64,000 nucleotides of DNA. It comes from Pseudanabaena sp. BC1403. Its GTDB lineage: Bacteria > Cyanobacteriota > Cyanobacteriia > Pseudanabaenales > Pseudanabaenaceae. The position numbers and the translations under genes were made by a program. Where the stretch lies: the NCBI RefSeq assembly GCF_002914585.1, contig NZ_PDDM01000015.1:62001-126000 (forward strand), read 5' to 3'. The notes below the pieces were generated by a model. The model ran no database searches. It was not told where the DNA came from and saw nothing but the letters and a program-made list of their open reading frames with translations. Shown here piece after piece: positions 44,217-53,018 of this stretch; the stretch's first letter is position 1; every line of letters starts with the position of its first letter.

Positions 44217-45386
44217 ATGTATGGCTTAAAAGCAATTGTCATCGGTGCAGGTATTGGTGGGCTTACTACAGGAATTGCCTTGCGACAAGCTGGTTATGAA
44301 GTAGAAATTTATGATCGGGTGCGCGATTTGCGTCCGATCGGCTCAGGAATCTCGCTCTGGTCAAATGGAGTCAAAGTCCTCAATCGTCTTGGTCTCAGCC
44401 AAAAGTTAGCTGCGATCGGTGGAGAGATGCATTACATGGAGTACCGCTTTCTGTCGGGTAATGTTCTTAATCATATTTCATTGCAACCATTAGTTGAAGA
44501 AGTTGGGCAACGTCCCTACCCTGTCGCAAGGCGGGATTTACAAAATGTGCTTTTAGAGGCTTTTGTATCTGCGGGTGGCAAGCTAACACTTGGGGCTAAG
44601 TGCATCGGTATTGTGGAAGGCTTTCGTGATGTCACGGCAAAATTTGAGGATGGCAGCACAGCCACGGGAGATCTATTGGTAGCCGCAGATGGTGTGCGTT
44701 CTCTCTTGCGTCAGTATATTCTCAACGAATCCGTAGAACCTAAATACGCTGGCTATGTTAACTGGAATGGGCTAGTTCCTATTAGTACAGATCTTGCCGC
44801 AGCAGATACTTGGTCGATTTATGTAGGTGAGCATAAACGCGCTTCGCTGATGCCTTTAGCAGGCGATCGCTTCTATTTCTTTTTCGATGTGCCATTACCA
44901 CTGGGAACTGTTAACGATTGCGCTAATTACAAAAGCGAATTGAAGCAACATTTTCAAGGCTGGGCTGAGCCTGTACAGTTACTAATCGATCGCATCGAGC
45001 CTGAATCTGTAGCCCGTTTAGAAATACATGATGTCGGGCCGATCGCAAAGATGGTCAAAGGCAGAGTAGCTCTGCTCGGTGATGCTGCCCATGCCACTTG
45101 TCCAGATCTTGGTCAAGGTGGATGTCAAGCGATCGAAGATGGCTGGGTGTTAGCCAACTATCTGATATCCACGAATTTAAGCGTTCCCGACGCACTCCGA
45201 CGCTACGAAACTGAGCGCAAAGTCCGCACCACTGAAGTTGTCAACAAAGCGAGAAATCGTGCCGAAACAATTCATGGGAAAGATCCTGAAATCACCCAAA
45301 AATGGTACGACCAACTCTCTCAAGAAGATCCCTTGGATGTAACTAAAGCGATCGCTAAAATTATTAATGGAGGGCCATTACATTGA
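44217..45386 (+). CDS. hpxO: FAD-dependent urate hydroxylase
   Basis: HpxO oxidises urate to 5-hydroxyisourate with NADH and O2. It is a flavin monooxygenase of 389 residues, with the FAD motif AIVIGAGIGGLTTGIALRQAG at the N-terminus, ARRDLQNVLLEAF, and GDAAHATCPDLGQGGCQAIED, which contains the GD and conserved Pro of this class. I start it at ATG 44217 (MYGLKAIVIGAG), not at an upstream GTG. The assignment as urate hydroxylase rather than another PHBH-type enzyme rests on uraD and puuE directly downstream. The stop overlaps the next gene. Confidence 0.88.
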   Translation: MYGLKAIVIGAGIGGLTTGIALRQAGYEVEIYDRVRDLRPIGSGISLWSNGVKVLNRLGLSQKLAAIGGEMHYMEYRFLSGNVLNHISLQPLVEEVGQRPYPVARRDLQNVLLEAFVSAGGKLTLGAKCIGIVEGFRDVTAKFEDGSTATGDLLVAADGVRSLLRQYILNESVEPKYAGYVNWNGLVPISTDLAAADTWSIYVGEHKRASLMPLAGDRFYFFFDVPLPLGTVNDCANYKSELKQHFQGWAEPVQLLIDRIEPESVARLEIHDVGPIAKMVKGRVALLGDAAHATCPDLGQGGCQAIEDGWVLANYLISTNLSVPDALRRYETERKVRTTEVVNKARNRAETIHGKDPEITQKWYDQLSQEDPLDVTKAIAKIINGGPLH

Positions 45387-45883
45387 GTTATACGATTATT
45401 ATGCTCAACCAGATGAGCCAATCAGAATTTATAGAAGCCATCGGTTCTATCTTTGAACACACGCCAGAAATAGCCGCCGAAGCATGGCGATCGCAGCCTT
45501 TTGCCGATGTTCAGAATTTACATCAAGTGATGGCTGCGATCGTTTTGAAAATGAGCGATGATGCGCAATTAAAGCTAATCTGCGCCCACCCCGATCTTGG
45601 CAGTAAGTTCAAAATGGCAGAAGCTTCAGTACAGGAGCAATCTACCGTCGGACTCGATCAACTCTCTACCACAGAATACGATCGCTTCCAATATCTTAAC
45701 CAAGCCTATAAAGACAAGTTCGCATTCCCTTTCATCATTGCTGTCCGCAACCACACCAAAGATAGTATCCTCAAAGCTTTTGAGCAAAGGCTGCTAAACA
45801 ATCTGGAAGTTGAGAAAAAACAAGCGATCGCTGAAATTATCGAAATTGCTAGATGGCGGTTGGTTTTGGCAACTAGCAGTTAG
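45383..45883 (+). CDS. uraD: OHCU decarboxylase
   Basis: UraD decarboxylates 2-oxo-4-hydroxy-4-carboxy-5-ureidoimidazoline to S-allantoin. The protein has up to 166 residues and carries CAHPDLG (residues 73-79) and the ending FPFIIAVRNHTKDSILKAFEQRL, both diagnostic of the family. The likely start is TTG at 45383, overlapping the hpxO stop as TTGA. ATG codons at 45401 and 45413 are alternatives that would shorten it by 6-10 residues. It is in the operon with hpxO and puuE. Confidence 0.9.
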   Translation: MSYTIIMLNQMSQSEFIEAIGSIFEHTPEIAAEAWRSQPFADVQNLHQVMAAIVLKMSDDAQLKLICAHPDLGSKFKMAEASVQEQSTVGLDQLSTTEYDRFQYLNQAYKDKFAFPFIIAVRNHTKDSILKAFEQRLLNNLEVEKKQAIAEIIEIARWRLVLATSS

Positions 45884-45975
45884 GGAATTACGAATTAGGA
45901 ATTACGAATTAGGAATTACGAATTACCCAATCACCAAGTACCAATCACCAATCACCAATCACCAATTACCAATAT
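45884..45975 (+). repeat. Short tandem repeats (14-mer x3, heptamer x7)
   Basis: GGAATTACGAATTA is repeated three times (45884-45925). It is followed by seven units close to CCAATCA (45927-45975). Heptanucleotide tandem repeats are a known feature of cyanobacterial intergenic DNA. They fill the uraD-puuE gap. Confidence 0.85.
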
Positions 45976-45981
45976 TCAACT

Positions 45982-46890
45982 ATGACATACCCAAGAGACA
46001 TGATTGGCTACGGGAGATTCATTCCCGATGCAAAATGGAAAGATAATGCTCGTGTTGCTGTCCAGTTTGTAATTAATTACGAAGAAGGCGGTGAAACATG
46101 TATTCTGCATGGTGACGGTGCATCTGAGACTTTCCTGTCAGAAATTGTGGGCGCAGTTCCCTTTAATGGACTGCGACATATGAATATGGAATCTTGTTAT
46201 GAATATGGAAGTCGTGCAGGATTTTGGCGATTATATCGCATGTTTTGCGATCGCAATATTCCCGTAACTATCTATGGTATTGCTATGGCTCTTGCACGCA
46301 ATCCTGAAGCCGTTGCTGCCATGCTCGAAGCTGATTGGGAAATTGCTAGTCATGGTTATCGTTGGATTGATTACAAGTATTTTTCGCCAGAACAGGAGCG
46401 AGAGCATCTGCAAAAAGCGATCGCAATCCATACAAAGGTTACAGGTGAGCGTCCTTTTGGCTGGTATACAGGGCGTACAAGTGAGCATACAAGACGTTTA
46501 GTGGTCGAAGAAGGTGGATTTCTTTATGATTCCGATAGCTATGCTGATGATCTTCCCTATTGGAATTATGAATATGGTAAGCCACATCTGATCATTCCCT
46601 ATACCCTTGACAATAACGATATGCGATTTGCTACTCCTCAAGGATTTAATTCAGGAGATCAGTTCTTTGCCTATTTGCGTGATGCCTTTGATGTTCTCTA
46701 CGATGAAGGCGAAACGTCACCAAAAATGATGAGCATCGGTTTGCATTGTCGCTTAGTCGGTAGACCAGGGAGAGCGGCAGCATTAGCGAGATTTTTGGAC
46801 TATGTGCAAAGTCGCGATCGTGTCTGGATTTGTCGCCGTGTTGACATTGCTCATCATTGGCATAAATATCACAAACCTCTCCAAGCCTAA
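45982..46890 (+). CDS. puuE: Allantoinase, polysaccharide-deacetylase type
   Basis: PuuE opens the ring of allantoin to allantoate without the metal centre of classical allantoinases. The protein has 302 residues. DMIGYGRFIPDAKWKDNARVAVQFVINYEEGGE at the start, the barrel motif IASHGYRWIDYKYFS, and FGWYTGRTSEHTRRL are diagnostic. It is the third gene of the hpxO-uraD-puuE set, 98 bases downstream of uraD with tandem repeats in between. The set gives urate to allantoate except for the hydroxyisourate hydrolase step, whose gene is not in this window. Confidence 0.92.
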   Translation: MTYPRDMIGYGRFIPDAKWKDNARVAVQFVINYEEGGETCILHGDGASETFLSEIVGAVPFNGLRHMNMESCYEYGSRAGFWRLYRMFCDRNIPVTIYGIAMALARNPEAVAAMLEADWEIASHGYRWIDYKYFSPEQEREHLQKAIAIHTKVTGERPFGWYTGRTSEHTRRLVVEEGGFLYDSDSYADDLPYWNYEYGKPHLIIPYTLDNNDMRFATPQGFNSGDQFFAYLRDAFDVLYDEGETSPKMMSIGLHCRLVGRPGRAAALARFLDYVQSRDRVWICRRVDIAHHWHKYHKPLQA

Positions 46891-47021
46891 GTCATTCTAG
46901 TATCTTTGCGCTAGTAACTTAAATTCCTTTTGAACGACTTGTTATGTAGTTTCTCAACTTAGTGAAGTACGAGGTTGGGAAATTCTGTATGTTTGAATAG
47001 AGTACTTACAGTAAGCAAGTA

Positions 47022-47660
47022 TTAATCACCTGTTAGCAACCATACATTCTCTCTTGCTGCACATTTCCCCTTGATTCCACCAGTCAAATTTGTGCTTGCC
47101 ATGAGAGTTAAATCATAACTATCACTATAGTGCTGATTTACTTCCTCGTTACTGATTGAAAAAGGAGGCCCTTCCATCAGGCTTTGATCGTACTCATAGC
47201 AAATTAGCAATTGCGGCGCTTTATTTGTAATCTCTTTTAAGTGAGCTGTATAGCGCTTACGCATTGATTCTGGCAGAGCCACTAAAGCTGCCCTGTCATA
47301 AACTGCATCGACCAGACCAAGCATCTTGCCAAACAAATCAAAAATATCACCAACAAATATGTCAATATTTATTGCGCTGTAGTGATCTACTTGATCAACT
47401 CTTGATATTTTTGGCTCCACGCCAAGATCCGCAAATAATTGATCAATAGCTATTTTGCTTAATTCAGCGCCAGCAACTCGATAACCATTAGATAGTAGCC
47501 AAAGAATATCGAGAGTTTTACCGCATAATGGTAAAAATACACGACTACCCTTTGCTAAAGAAAGCTCTTTAAAATATTTGATAAGTAGTGGATTGGATTC
47601 ACTTTCGTGGAAAGCAATATTATTTTCTTTCCACTTTTGGTGCCAAAAACTTGCATCCAT
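47022..47660 (-). CDS. Thiopurine S-methyltransferase family protein
   Basis: The protein has 212 residues. The N-terminal MDASFWHQKWKENNIAFHES matches the bacterial TPMT family, which begins with WxxxW..xxxxFH. The SAM-binding domain has GSRVFLPLCGKTLDILWLL and GYRVAGAELSKIAIDQLF. ALPESMRKRYTAHLKEI is also typical. Such enzymes methylate thiopurines, or selenium and tellurium compounds in some bacteria. The natural substrate here is not known. It is single and convergent with puuE. Confidence 0.88.
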   Translation of the reverse strand: MDASFWHQKWKENNIAFHESESNPLLIKYFKELSLAKGSRVFLPLCGKTLDILWLLSNGYRVAGAELSKIAIDQLFADLGVEPKISRVDQVDHYSAINIDIFVGDIFDLFGKMLGLVDAVYDRAALVALPESMRKRYTAHLKEITNKAPQLLICYEYDQSLMEGPPFSISNEEVNQHYSDSYDLTLMASTNLTGGIKGKCAARENVWLLTGD

Positions 47661-47695
47661 AACTACCTCTTTAGAAATTTACTTACACACAACTT

Positions 47696-47798
47696 ATACC
47701 AATTCACAAAAGTGTGGCAACACTTTCGTGAATTAAAAACCAAACCCCGTAAGGGTTTTGAAAACACAAAATGGCTACGCCATTTTGTGTTTTGGTAT
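47696..47798 (+). repeat. ATACCAA-type intergenic element
   Basis: A complete copy, 103 bp, ends ATACCAA and TTGGTAT, upstream of the methyltransferase gene. It differs from the copy at 8562 at only a few positions. Confidence 0.85.
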
Positions 47799-47852
47799 TA
47801 TATAGAACTTACGCAAAAATGCCCTGAAAGCCTTATCTTACCATTAGGACAT

Positions 47853-47907
47853 AAAACCCAAATTAATAAAGGCGGAGCTTTGCTCCGCCTTTATTAATTT
47901 GGGTTTT
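47853..47907. repeat. 26-bp palindrome shared with 59811-59860
   Basis: Arms at 47853-47878 and 47882-47907 surround TTT. The left arm AAAACCCAAATTAATAAAGG continues CGGAGC, and recurs in full 12 kb away, so this is a dispersed repeat and not a locus-specific terminator. Confidence 0.8.
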
Positions 47908-48010
47908 ATACCAATTCACAAAAGTGTGACAACACTTCTGTGAATTAAAAACCAAACCCTGTAAGGGTTTTGAAAACACAAAGTGGCGCAGCCATTTTGT
48001 GTTTTGGTAT
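47908..48010 (+). repeat. ATACCAA-type intergenic element
   Basis: A second complete copy in the same 417-base gap, beginning directly after the 26-bp palindrome. It differs from its neighbour by a few bases. Confidence 0.85.
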
Positions 48011-48077
48011 TACATTGCTATAAGTTCTATTATAGTTTTGATGTAATTGCGTCCAGACTGTGAAATGGGACAAGAGC

Positions 48078-49688
48078 TTAAGATTTTGTGTATCGCACAG
48101 TAGATAGAAGTCCATATTCTAAACCTTCTACAAGTGCTTTACAGGAAGCATCGATAATATTGTTCGATACACCTGCCGTTGACCAACGCCTCTTGCCATT
48201 ACTGAATTCGATCAATACTCTGGTAGTTGCTTTAGTTCCAGAATCACTATTGAGAATTCGTACTTTATAATCGGTGAGATAGAAATTAGCAATTTCAGGA
48301 TAGAAGCTAATTAGAGCTTTACGAAGCGCGATATCAAGAGCAGCAACTGGCCCATTGCCTTCAGCGGCAGTAAGGTGCTCTTCATCTTTGACCATTACCT
48401 TAACTGTAGCTTGGGAATTAACCAATCCATTGCTGTGGACCTCGTCCGTAGCGCAGTGAACATGAAAACTGCTAATTGTAAAAAATTTAGGGCGATCGCC
48501 TAATGCTTCACGGACTAATAATTCAAAGCTTGCTTCCGCTGACTCAAACTGATAGCCAAGTAGTTCAAGCTCTTTTGTCATTTGCAAGATTTGCCGACAG
48601 GCGGGATCTTCTTTCCGAAGACAAATGCCAAAGGTTTCTACCTTGGAGATCACATTGCTGATACCCGCTTGTTCTGAGATAACTATGCGCCGATTGTTGC
48701 CGATACTTTCGGGAGCAATATGCTCGTAGGTGAGGGGATTGCGCTGTACGGCACTGACATGGATGCCACCCTTATGGGCAAAGGCAGAAGCACCGACAAA
48801 TGGCGCATGGTCATCGGGAGCAAGATTAACGATTTCGCTGACTTGACGAGAGACTTCGGTGAGATGGGCTAGTTTCTTTGAATCAATGCAGTCATAACCC
48901 ATTTTTAGTTGCAAATTAGGAATCACCGTGCAGAGATTGGCATTGCCACAGCGTTCACCATAGCCATTAATCGTGCCTTGTACCATTGTTACCCCATGCT
49001 GTACAGATGCGATCGCATTGGCTACAGCTAGTCCAGAATCATTATGGGTATGAATACCAATTTGCGGTGAGTGACTACCCCATTGACGCAACGAGTCAAC
49101 AACCACTTCCGTGATTTTTGCCACGTCATCGGGCATAGTGCCGCCATTGGTGTCGCAAAGGACAAACCATTCAGCTCCAGCATCAAAGGCTGTTTTTAAG
49201 GTCTGTAAGGCATATTCAGAATTATTTTTGTAGCCATCAAACCAATGCTCAGCATCGTAGATCAAACGGCGATCGCAGCTTCTTAGATAGGCGATCGTAT
49301 CGCTGATCATGGCAAGATTTTCGGTCAGAGTTGTTCGTAATCCTTCAATGACATGAAGATCCCATGATTTTCCAAAAATAGTGATCCACTTAGTCTCAGC
49401 GGCGACAATTGGCACGAGCATAGGATCATCCTTGGCTTTAATTCCTGCACGTCTTGTCGAACAGAAAACAACTAGTTCGGCACTGCTGAGGTGATACTCT
49501 TGCATCCGCCGAAAAAACTCACCATCCTTAGGGTTTGCACCTGCCCAACCACCTTCGATAAAGGCGACTCCCATTTGATCAAGTCGAACGGCAATTCGTA
49601 CCTTATCATCTACTGACAGCGACAACCCTTCGCGCTGTGTGCCATCGCGAAGGGTTGTGTCGTAGATCAAGATATTTTGATTTTCCAT
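48078..49688 (-). CDS. cimA: Citramalate synthase
   Basis: CimA condenses pyruvate and acetyl-CoA to (R)-citramalate, entry to a threonine-independent isoleucine route. The protein has 536 residues with the TIM-barrel LRDGTQREGLSL, and HTHNDSGLAVANAI with the two His ligands. A C-terminal regulatory LeuA-like domain follows. IYDTTLRDGTQREG distinguishes the CimA/homocitrate type from LeuA. I start it at ATG 49688 (MENQNILIYDTTLRDG) rather than a TTG seven codons upstream. thrC at 60 kb provides the conventional isoleucine precursor, so both routes may coexist. Confidence 0.92.
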   Translation of the reverse strand: MENQNILIYDTTLRDGTQREGLSLSVDDKVRIAVRLDQMGVAFIEGGWAGANPKDGEFFRRMQEYHLSSAELVVFCSTRRAGIKAKDDPMLVPIVAAETKWITIFGKSWDLHVIEGLRTTLTENLAMISDTIAYLRSCDRRLIYDAEHWFDGYKNNSEYALQTLKTAFDAGAEWFVLCDTNGGTMPDDVAKITEVVVDSLRQWGSHSPQIGIHTHNDSGLAVANAIASVQHGVTMVQGTINGYGERCGNANLCTVIPNLQLKMGYDCIDSKKLAHLTEVSRQVSEIVNLAPDDHAPFVGASAFAHKGGIHVSAVQRNPLTYEHIAPESIGNNRRIVISEQAGISNVISKVETFGICLRKEDPACRQILQMTKELELLGYQFESAEASFELLVREALGDRPKFFTISSFHVHCATDEVHSNGLVNSQATVKVMVKDEEHLTAAEGNGPVAALDIALRKALISFYPEIANFYLTDYKVRILNSDSGTKATTRVLIEFSNGKRRWSTAGVSNNIIDASCKALVEGLEYGLLSTVRYTKS

Positions 49689-49707
49689 TTTTTTATATAA
49701 AACCCCC

Positions 49708-49744
49708 AACCCTGTAATGGCTGCTCAGCAATCATTGCAGGGTT
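49708..49744. terminator. Hairpin between tatC and cimA
   Basis: AACCCTGTAATG pairs with CATTGCAGGGTT at 11 of 12 positions. It lies about 40 bases beyond the tatC stop. Confidence 0.5.
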
Positions 49745-49783
49745 TGAATATAGTTTTTAATTGTGACTAGTACTTTTCATTGT

Positions 49784-50614
49784 TTATTTCCCCATAGCCT
49801 TAACTAAAAAAATGCCACCAAAGTACAAAATGGCAACTGCACCAGCGAGCAAACTTTGGGTCATGGGATCTGTGGATGGAGTTAGCACAGCACCGAGGAT
49901 GACTGCACCAAGTACCACATAGCGCCAACCAGCAAGCATTCGGGTGGAATTAACAATACCTGTCATTGCTAACAAGGCTTGAATCACAGGGATCTGAAAT
50001 GCTAAGCCAGTGCTGAATAAAAGCAATAGTACGAATTCAAAATAGCGATCAATTGACCAAAACTGCTCAACCACATCGCCGCCATAGCTAATAAAGAAAT
50101 TGAGTGCAGCGGGGATCAATAACTCGTATGCAAAGACAATGCCGAGGACAAATAAAATACTAGAGCCAAACACGATTGGCGCGATCGCACGTTTTTCTTT
50201 GCGCGTTAGACCTGGAAGAATGAATCGCACAATTTGATACAAGATGGCAGGACTTGCGACTAATAAGCCACTATACCCAGCAACTTTGATCGATACAAAG
50301 AAGTATTCGCCAGGCGCAAGTTGCAAAAATTTTACTCCTTGGGCAGGTATTTCTAGTAAAGCCACAATTTTGTTGACGACAGCAAAGCAGCCAATTATCC
50401 CAACAAAAATTGCAATTAAGGCATAGAAAATTCGCGATCGCAACTCTTCGAGGTGATCGAATAAAGACATCTCAACATCTTCAATTACTTCGAGATCCTC
50501 ATCATCAACAACTGGAGGATCGACAACAGCGATCGCAGCCTCATTTACTTCCTCAATGGCTTGTGTATTAGACAAATCCTTTGGTTGATCTGCTTCAGTT
50601 ACCGTCTCTAGCAT
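49784..50614 (-). CDS. tatC: Sec-independent translocase subunit TatC
   Basis: TatC is the twin-arginine signal receptor of the Tat export system in the thylakoid and plasma membranes. The protein has 276 residues and six helices. The conserved cytoplasmic [20 protein letters not shown] begins near residue 49. Here it is preceded by a longer acidic N-terminal extension than usual ([27 protein letters not shown]). [31 protein letters not shown] is typical. tatA/B are not adjacent. The start ATG at 50614 fits the extension. Confidence 0.95.
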   Translation of the reverse strand: MLETVTEADQPKDLSNTQAIEEVNEAAIAVVDPPVVDDEDLEVIEDVEMSLFDHLEELRSRIFYALIAIFVGIIGCFAVVNKIVALLEIPAQGVKFLQLAPGEYFFVSIKVAGYSGLLVASPAILYQIVRFILPGLTRKEKRAIAPIVFGSSILFVLGIVFAYELLIPAALNFFISYGGDVVEQFWSIDRYFEFVLLLLFSTGLAFQIPVIQALLAMTGIVNSTRMLAGWRYVVLGAVILGAVLTPSTDPMTQSLLAGAVAILYFGGIFLVKAMGK

Positions 50615-50717
50615 GGTGTCGTTACTAAAATCTACTTGTCGATTGCTTAACCCGATTGCTTAACAAACTATCAAATAATCGAAGTATATCGTTACTATAG
50701 CAACCAAATCCAATTTC

Positions 50718-50772
50718 AAAACCCAAAAAGCGTGAGGCGGTGCTTTGCACCGCCTCACGCTTTTTGGGTTTT
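50718..50772. other. 26-bp palindrome upstream of tatC
   Basis: Perfect arms at 50718-50743 and 50747-50772 around TTT, with outer AAAACCCAAA stem. It lies in a divergent gap, so it is not a terminator of either neighbour. Confidence 0.55.
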
Positions 50773-50884
50773 ATGTTAATTTTCTGACATTTAGCTAGAG
50801 CGAAACAATAAAAATGCTAGATTTAATGGGGGCAAGGAAATATTACATGTTGCAGTTCATCATGTTAAATTTCAGGGGAAGTAA

Positions 50885-51280
50885 ATGGCTTCATTCAAAG
50901 TTTTCGGATTATTGGCGATCGCGAGTACTGTATTTTCTTTAAACGCAGACTCTCTGACAGCTCAAGTGACAATTGGCAATGGCTCTCCCAATGCCTTATC
51001 TCCTGCTCATCAGATGCTCCTGGAAATGCAACAGAGCAACGCTCCTGCCGTTGGTGGAGGCAGTATGCAGTTGTTCCGATTTACAGATAGAGCCGTCTCA
51101 TTTGCACCTTTAGAAGGATTAGATCGACTCTTCAATTGGCAAGTTTCAGAGCAAGAGAGCGTTACGACGGAGAAAACTATGGGCGATCTCGTTGAAAAAT
51201 TCAAGTTAAATCAACGTCAGCAAATAGTTTCCGATAGTCAGATGGTTCAAGCTATTAATCGCATTAAAATCCAGAATTAA
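50885..51280 (+). CDS. Secreted small protein of unknown function
   Basis: The protein has 131 residues. A signal peptide (about 1-27, MASFKVFGLLAIASTVFSLN...TAQ) precedes a mature part of about 100 residues with no Cys, no membrane segment and no motif I recognise. It is periplasmic or exported. It has a normal ATG, with AGGGGAAGTAA upstream. It is single. It may be conserved in close relatives only. Confidence 0.7.
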   Translation: MASFKVFGLLAIASTVFSLNADSLTAQVTIGNGSPNALSPAHQMLLEMQQSNAPAVGGGSMQLFRFTDRAVSFAPLEGLDRLFNWQVSEQESVTTEKTMGDLVEKFKLNQRQQIVSDSQMVQAINRIKIQN

Positions 51281-51473
51281 TCAGTATCAAAATGTTTTTT
51301 TGCAAGCCTGCCTTCGGCAGGCTTGCAAAAAAACATTTTGGGGTTTGCTGCGGCTTCGGCGCAGCAAACCCCAAAATTGGTTTCATAGAAATAAAAACAA
51401 AAATTTGTTAAGTGTGCTAGAGAACAAACACCCTTAACAAATTTTTCAATGAGAATTTTTTGATTTTTGTGGT
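51272..51473. mobile_element. Diverged double-hairpin element with insertion
   Basis: Two large hairpins (AAAATG...CATTTT around CTGCCTTCGGCAGG; GGGGTTTGCTGC with GCAGCAAACCCC) are followed by AAAATTGGTTTCATA, as in MITE copy A. A third hairpin (AAATTTGTTAAG...CTTAACAAATTT, about 51400-51447) then separates this from TGAGAATT. It looks like a diverged family member with an insertion. The ends are not clear. Confidence 0.5.
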
Positions 51474-51561
51474 TCTATTACTACATTTGCTCCCTAATCT
51501 GAGACAATTGAACTTATTATTTTTTTATCAATTTAATTTTTTTTAGACAATATAAATAATT

Positions 51562-51789
51562 ATGTTTGACATTCCAGAACTGAACTCGCTCGAAGAGGCT
51601 ACCCCTCAAGAATTAGCAGAAATGATCTCTGAGTTAGAGCAGTTTCGCGAAAGAATTGTAAATGATACCCTCGCTACGGCTCAGCGAGCTAAAATCATGA
51701 AAAGCCAAGCTCTGGCGATGTTGGAGCCAAACCTAGCCAAAATTGATTCTACCCTTCAGACACTTCGCCTACAGCAAAGTAAAGCCTAA
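51562..51789 (+). CDS. Conserved small helical protein
   Basis: The protein has 75 residues, acidic in the first half, all predicted helix: SLEEATPQELAEMISELEQFRERIVNDTLATAQRAKIMKSQALAML... with heptad character. It has no membrane segment or Cys. It looks like a conserved cyanobacterial hypothetical protein, but I cannot name a family. It is probably co-directional with the HEAT-repeat gene 98 bases downstream. Confidence 0.65.
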   Translation: MFDIPELNSLEEATPQELAEMISELEQFRERIVNDTLATAQRAKIMKSQALAMLEPNLAKIDSTLQTLRLQQSKA

Positions 51790-51887
51790 ATAATTTCCGC
51801 TACAGTGATGACGGACTTTGCTTTGTGAAGTCCATCTCATGACTGTAGCAGAAGACTTTTCTTTAATTTCGTCATCGACATTTAACA

Positions 51888-52757
51888 ATGGATAATCCAG
51901 TTCTAGATATTCAAGCAGCGAACGATATTCTGATTCAACAGGTAAATGATCAGATTTCCCTTGGGACTTTCGACAATAGCGATCGCCAACTCCTCAGTCA
52001 ACTAGTAGAAGGTCTAGGCGATCCTAGAGGTCTGGTTAGACTCAGATTTGCTGAAACCATTGGAGAAATTGGTGAATTGTTTACTCCATTTCTAACGGAA
52101 GCGCTAGCTAATCACCCCAATGTCGTCTTACGTAGAGCAGCGGCTAAAACCATGACGATCATTGCCGATCCAAGTGCAGTGCCAAACTTACTCTACTCTT
52201 TCCTTAATGATCCTGATACGGTAGTGAGAAGTTCATCGGCAGGAGCATTAGCCAGAACTGGAGAGGCTTCAGCTTCAGCTTTGTTAGGGATTCTGGAATC
52301 ATCTGATCAACCTCAAGACATTAAGGGGCAAGCTGCATGGGCTTTAGCATTTATTGGCGCTGATGCAGCGGAACATCTGTATAAAGCTTTAAATTCTGAA
52401 TCTCTAGATGTCCGCTGTGCGGTTATTGGTGCGATTGGTCATGTTGCTCAAGAACAGTTAGATGAGAAGTCCTGCAATATTCTCATTTCAGCGCTCACTG
52501 ATCCTGAGCCAATTATTCGGACTGAAGCGACCGCTGCTTTTGGTCAAGTTAATTATCCTGCGGCGATTCCACATTTAATCTTGGCTTTACAAGACTCTGA
52601 TATAGGTGTTCGTAAAGCCGCAATTAATGCGCTTGGCAAGATTGGCAATCCTACTGTCATCAAATCTTTGCAACCATTATTGAATGATGAAGAAGAAGTA
52701 TTGCGAGTGTTAGCAAAATTAGCGATCGCCCAAATCAATCGTCAGGAACAAGAATAA
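51888..52757 (+). CDS. HEAT-repeat protein, NblB/CpcE-like
   Basis: The protein has 289 residues of about seven HEAT/PBS-lyase repeats, recognisable by VxxxAxxALGxIGxxxAVPxLxxxLxDxxxxVR spacing: for example VLRRAAAKTMTIIADPSAVPNLL and VRKAAINALGKIGNPTVI. CpcE/F lyases attach bilins to phycocyanin and NblB-type relatives bind or remove them during phycobilisome degradation; this gene may belong to that group. No phycobilisome gene is adjacent, so the assignment is by repeat type only. Confidence 0.85.
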   Translation: MDNPVLDIQAANDILIQQVNDQISLGTFDNSDRQLLSQLVEGLGDPRGLVRLRFAETIGEIGELFTPFLTEALANHPNVVLRRAAAKTMTIIADPSAVPNLLYSFLNDPDTVVRSSSAGALARTGEASASALLGILESSDQPQDIKGQAAWALAFIGADAAEHLYKALNSESLDVRCAVIGAIGHVAQEQLDEKSCNILISALTDPEPIIRTEATAAFGQVNYPAAIPHLILALQDSDIGVRKAAINALGKIGNPTVIKSLQPLLNDEEEVLRVLAKLAIAQINRQEQE

Positions 52758-52773
52758 ATAAAATTAAAAAGGT

Positions 52774-52798
52774 AAAAATGGCGCTGAGCGCCATTTTT
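52774..52798 (+). terminator. Terminator after the HEAT gene
   Basis: AAAAATGGCGCT, G, AGCGCCATTTTT, ending in a T-run 16 bases after the HEAT-gene stop. Confidence 0.8.
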
Positions 52799-52944
52799 TA
52801 TTTTGGAGAATACGCGATCGCTGGTTCGATATTGGCTGTCACACCTTCGCAAATCATATCGATTGGCAAATCATTCAAGTCATGTCCAAATGGATTTTCG
52901 ATTTCGTTGCCAATTTTTTCTATTCCTAAAAGAATAAAACTAAT
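52798..52944 (-). pseudogene. C-terminal remnant of a bestrophin-family channel gene
   Basis: The minus strand reads LGIEKIGNEIENPFG, then HDLNDLPIDMICEGVTANIE, ending at TAA. The block GIE.IG.EIE.PFG.D.NDLP.D.IC is the conserved C-terminal part of prokaryotic bestrophin-like (UPF0187) channels. Everything upstream is missing. An ATACCAA-type element begins at 52943 just where the similarity ends, so the gene was truncated there. It lacks a start. Confidence 0.7.
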
Positions 52945-53007
52945 ACCAAAACACAAAGTGGCTACGCCACTTTGTGTTTTTAAAACCCTGTAAGGGTTTG
53001 CTTTTTA
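52943..53007 (-). repeat. Partial ATACCAA-type element, reverse orientation
   Basis: It begins ATACCAAAACACAAAGTGGC and contains GTGGCTACGCCAC and ACCCTGTAAGGGT. It lacks the GTGAATT...TTGGTAT end. It abuts the bestrophin remnant. Confidence 0.7.
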
Positions 53008-53018
53008 AATTGTGAAAT

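Noticed and set aside
45884-45975. CRISPR array
   Set aside because: The units are 14 and 7 bases, contiguous, with no spacers. No cas gene is in the window.
52778-52993. Plus-strand frame after the HEAT gene
   Set aside because: It starts inside the terminator and is antisense to the bestrophin remnant, which gives the meaningful translation.
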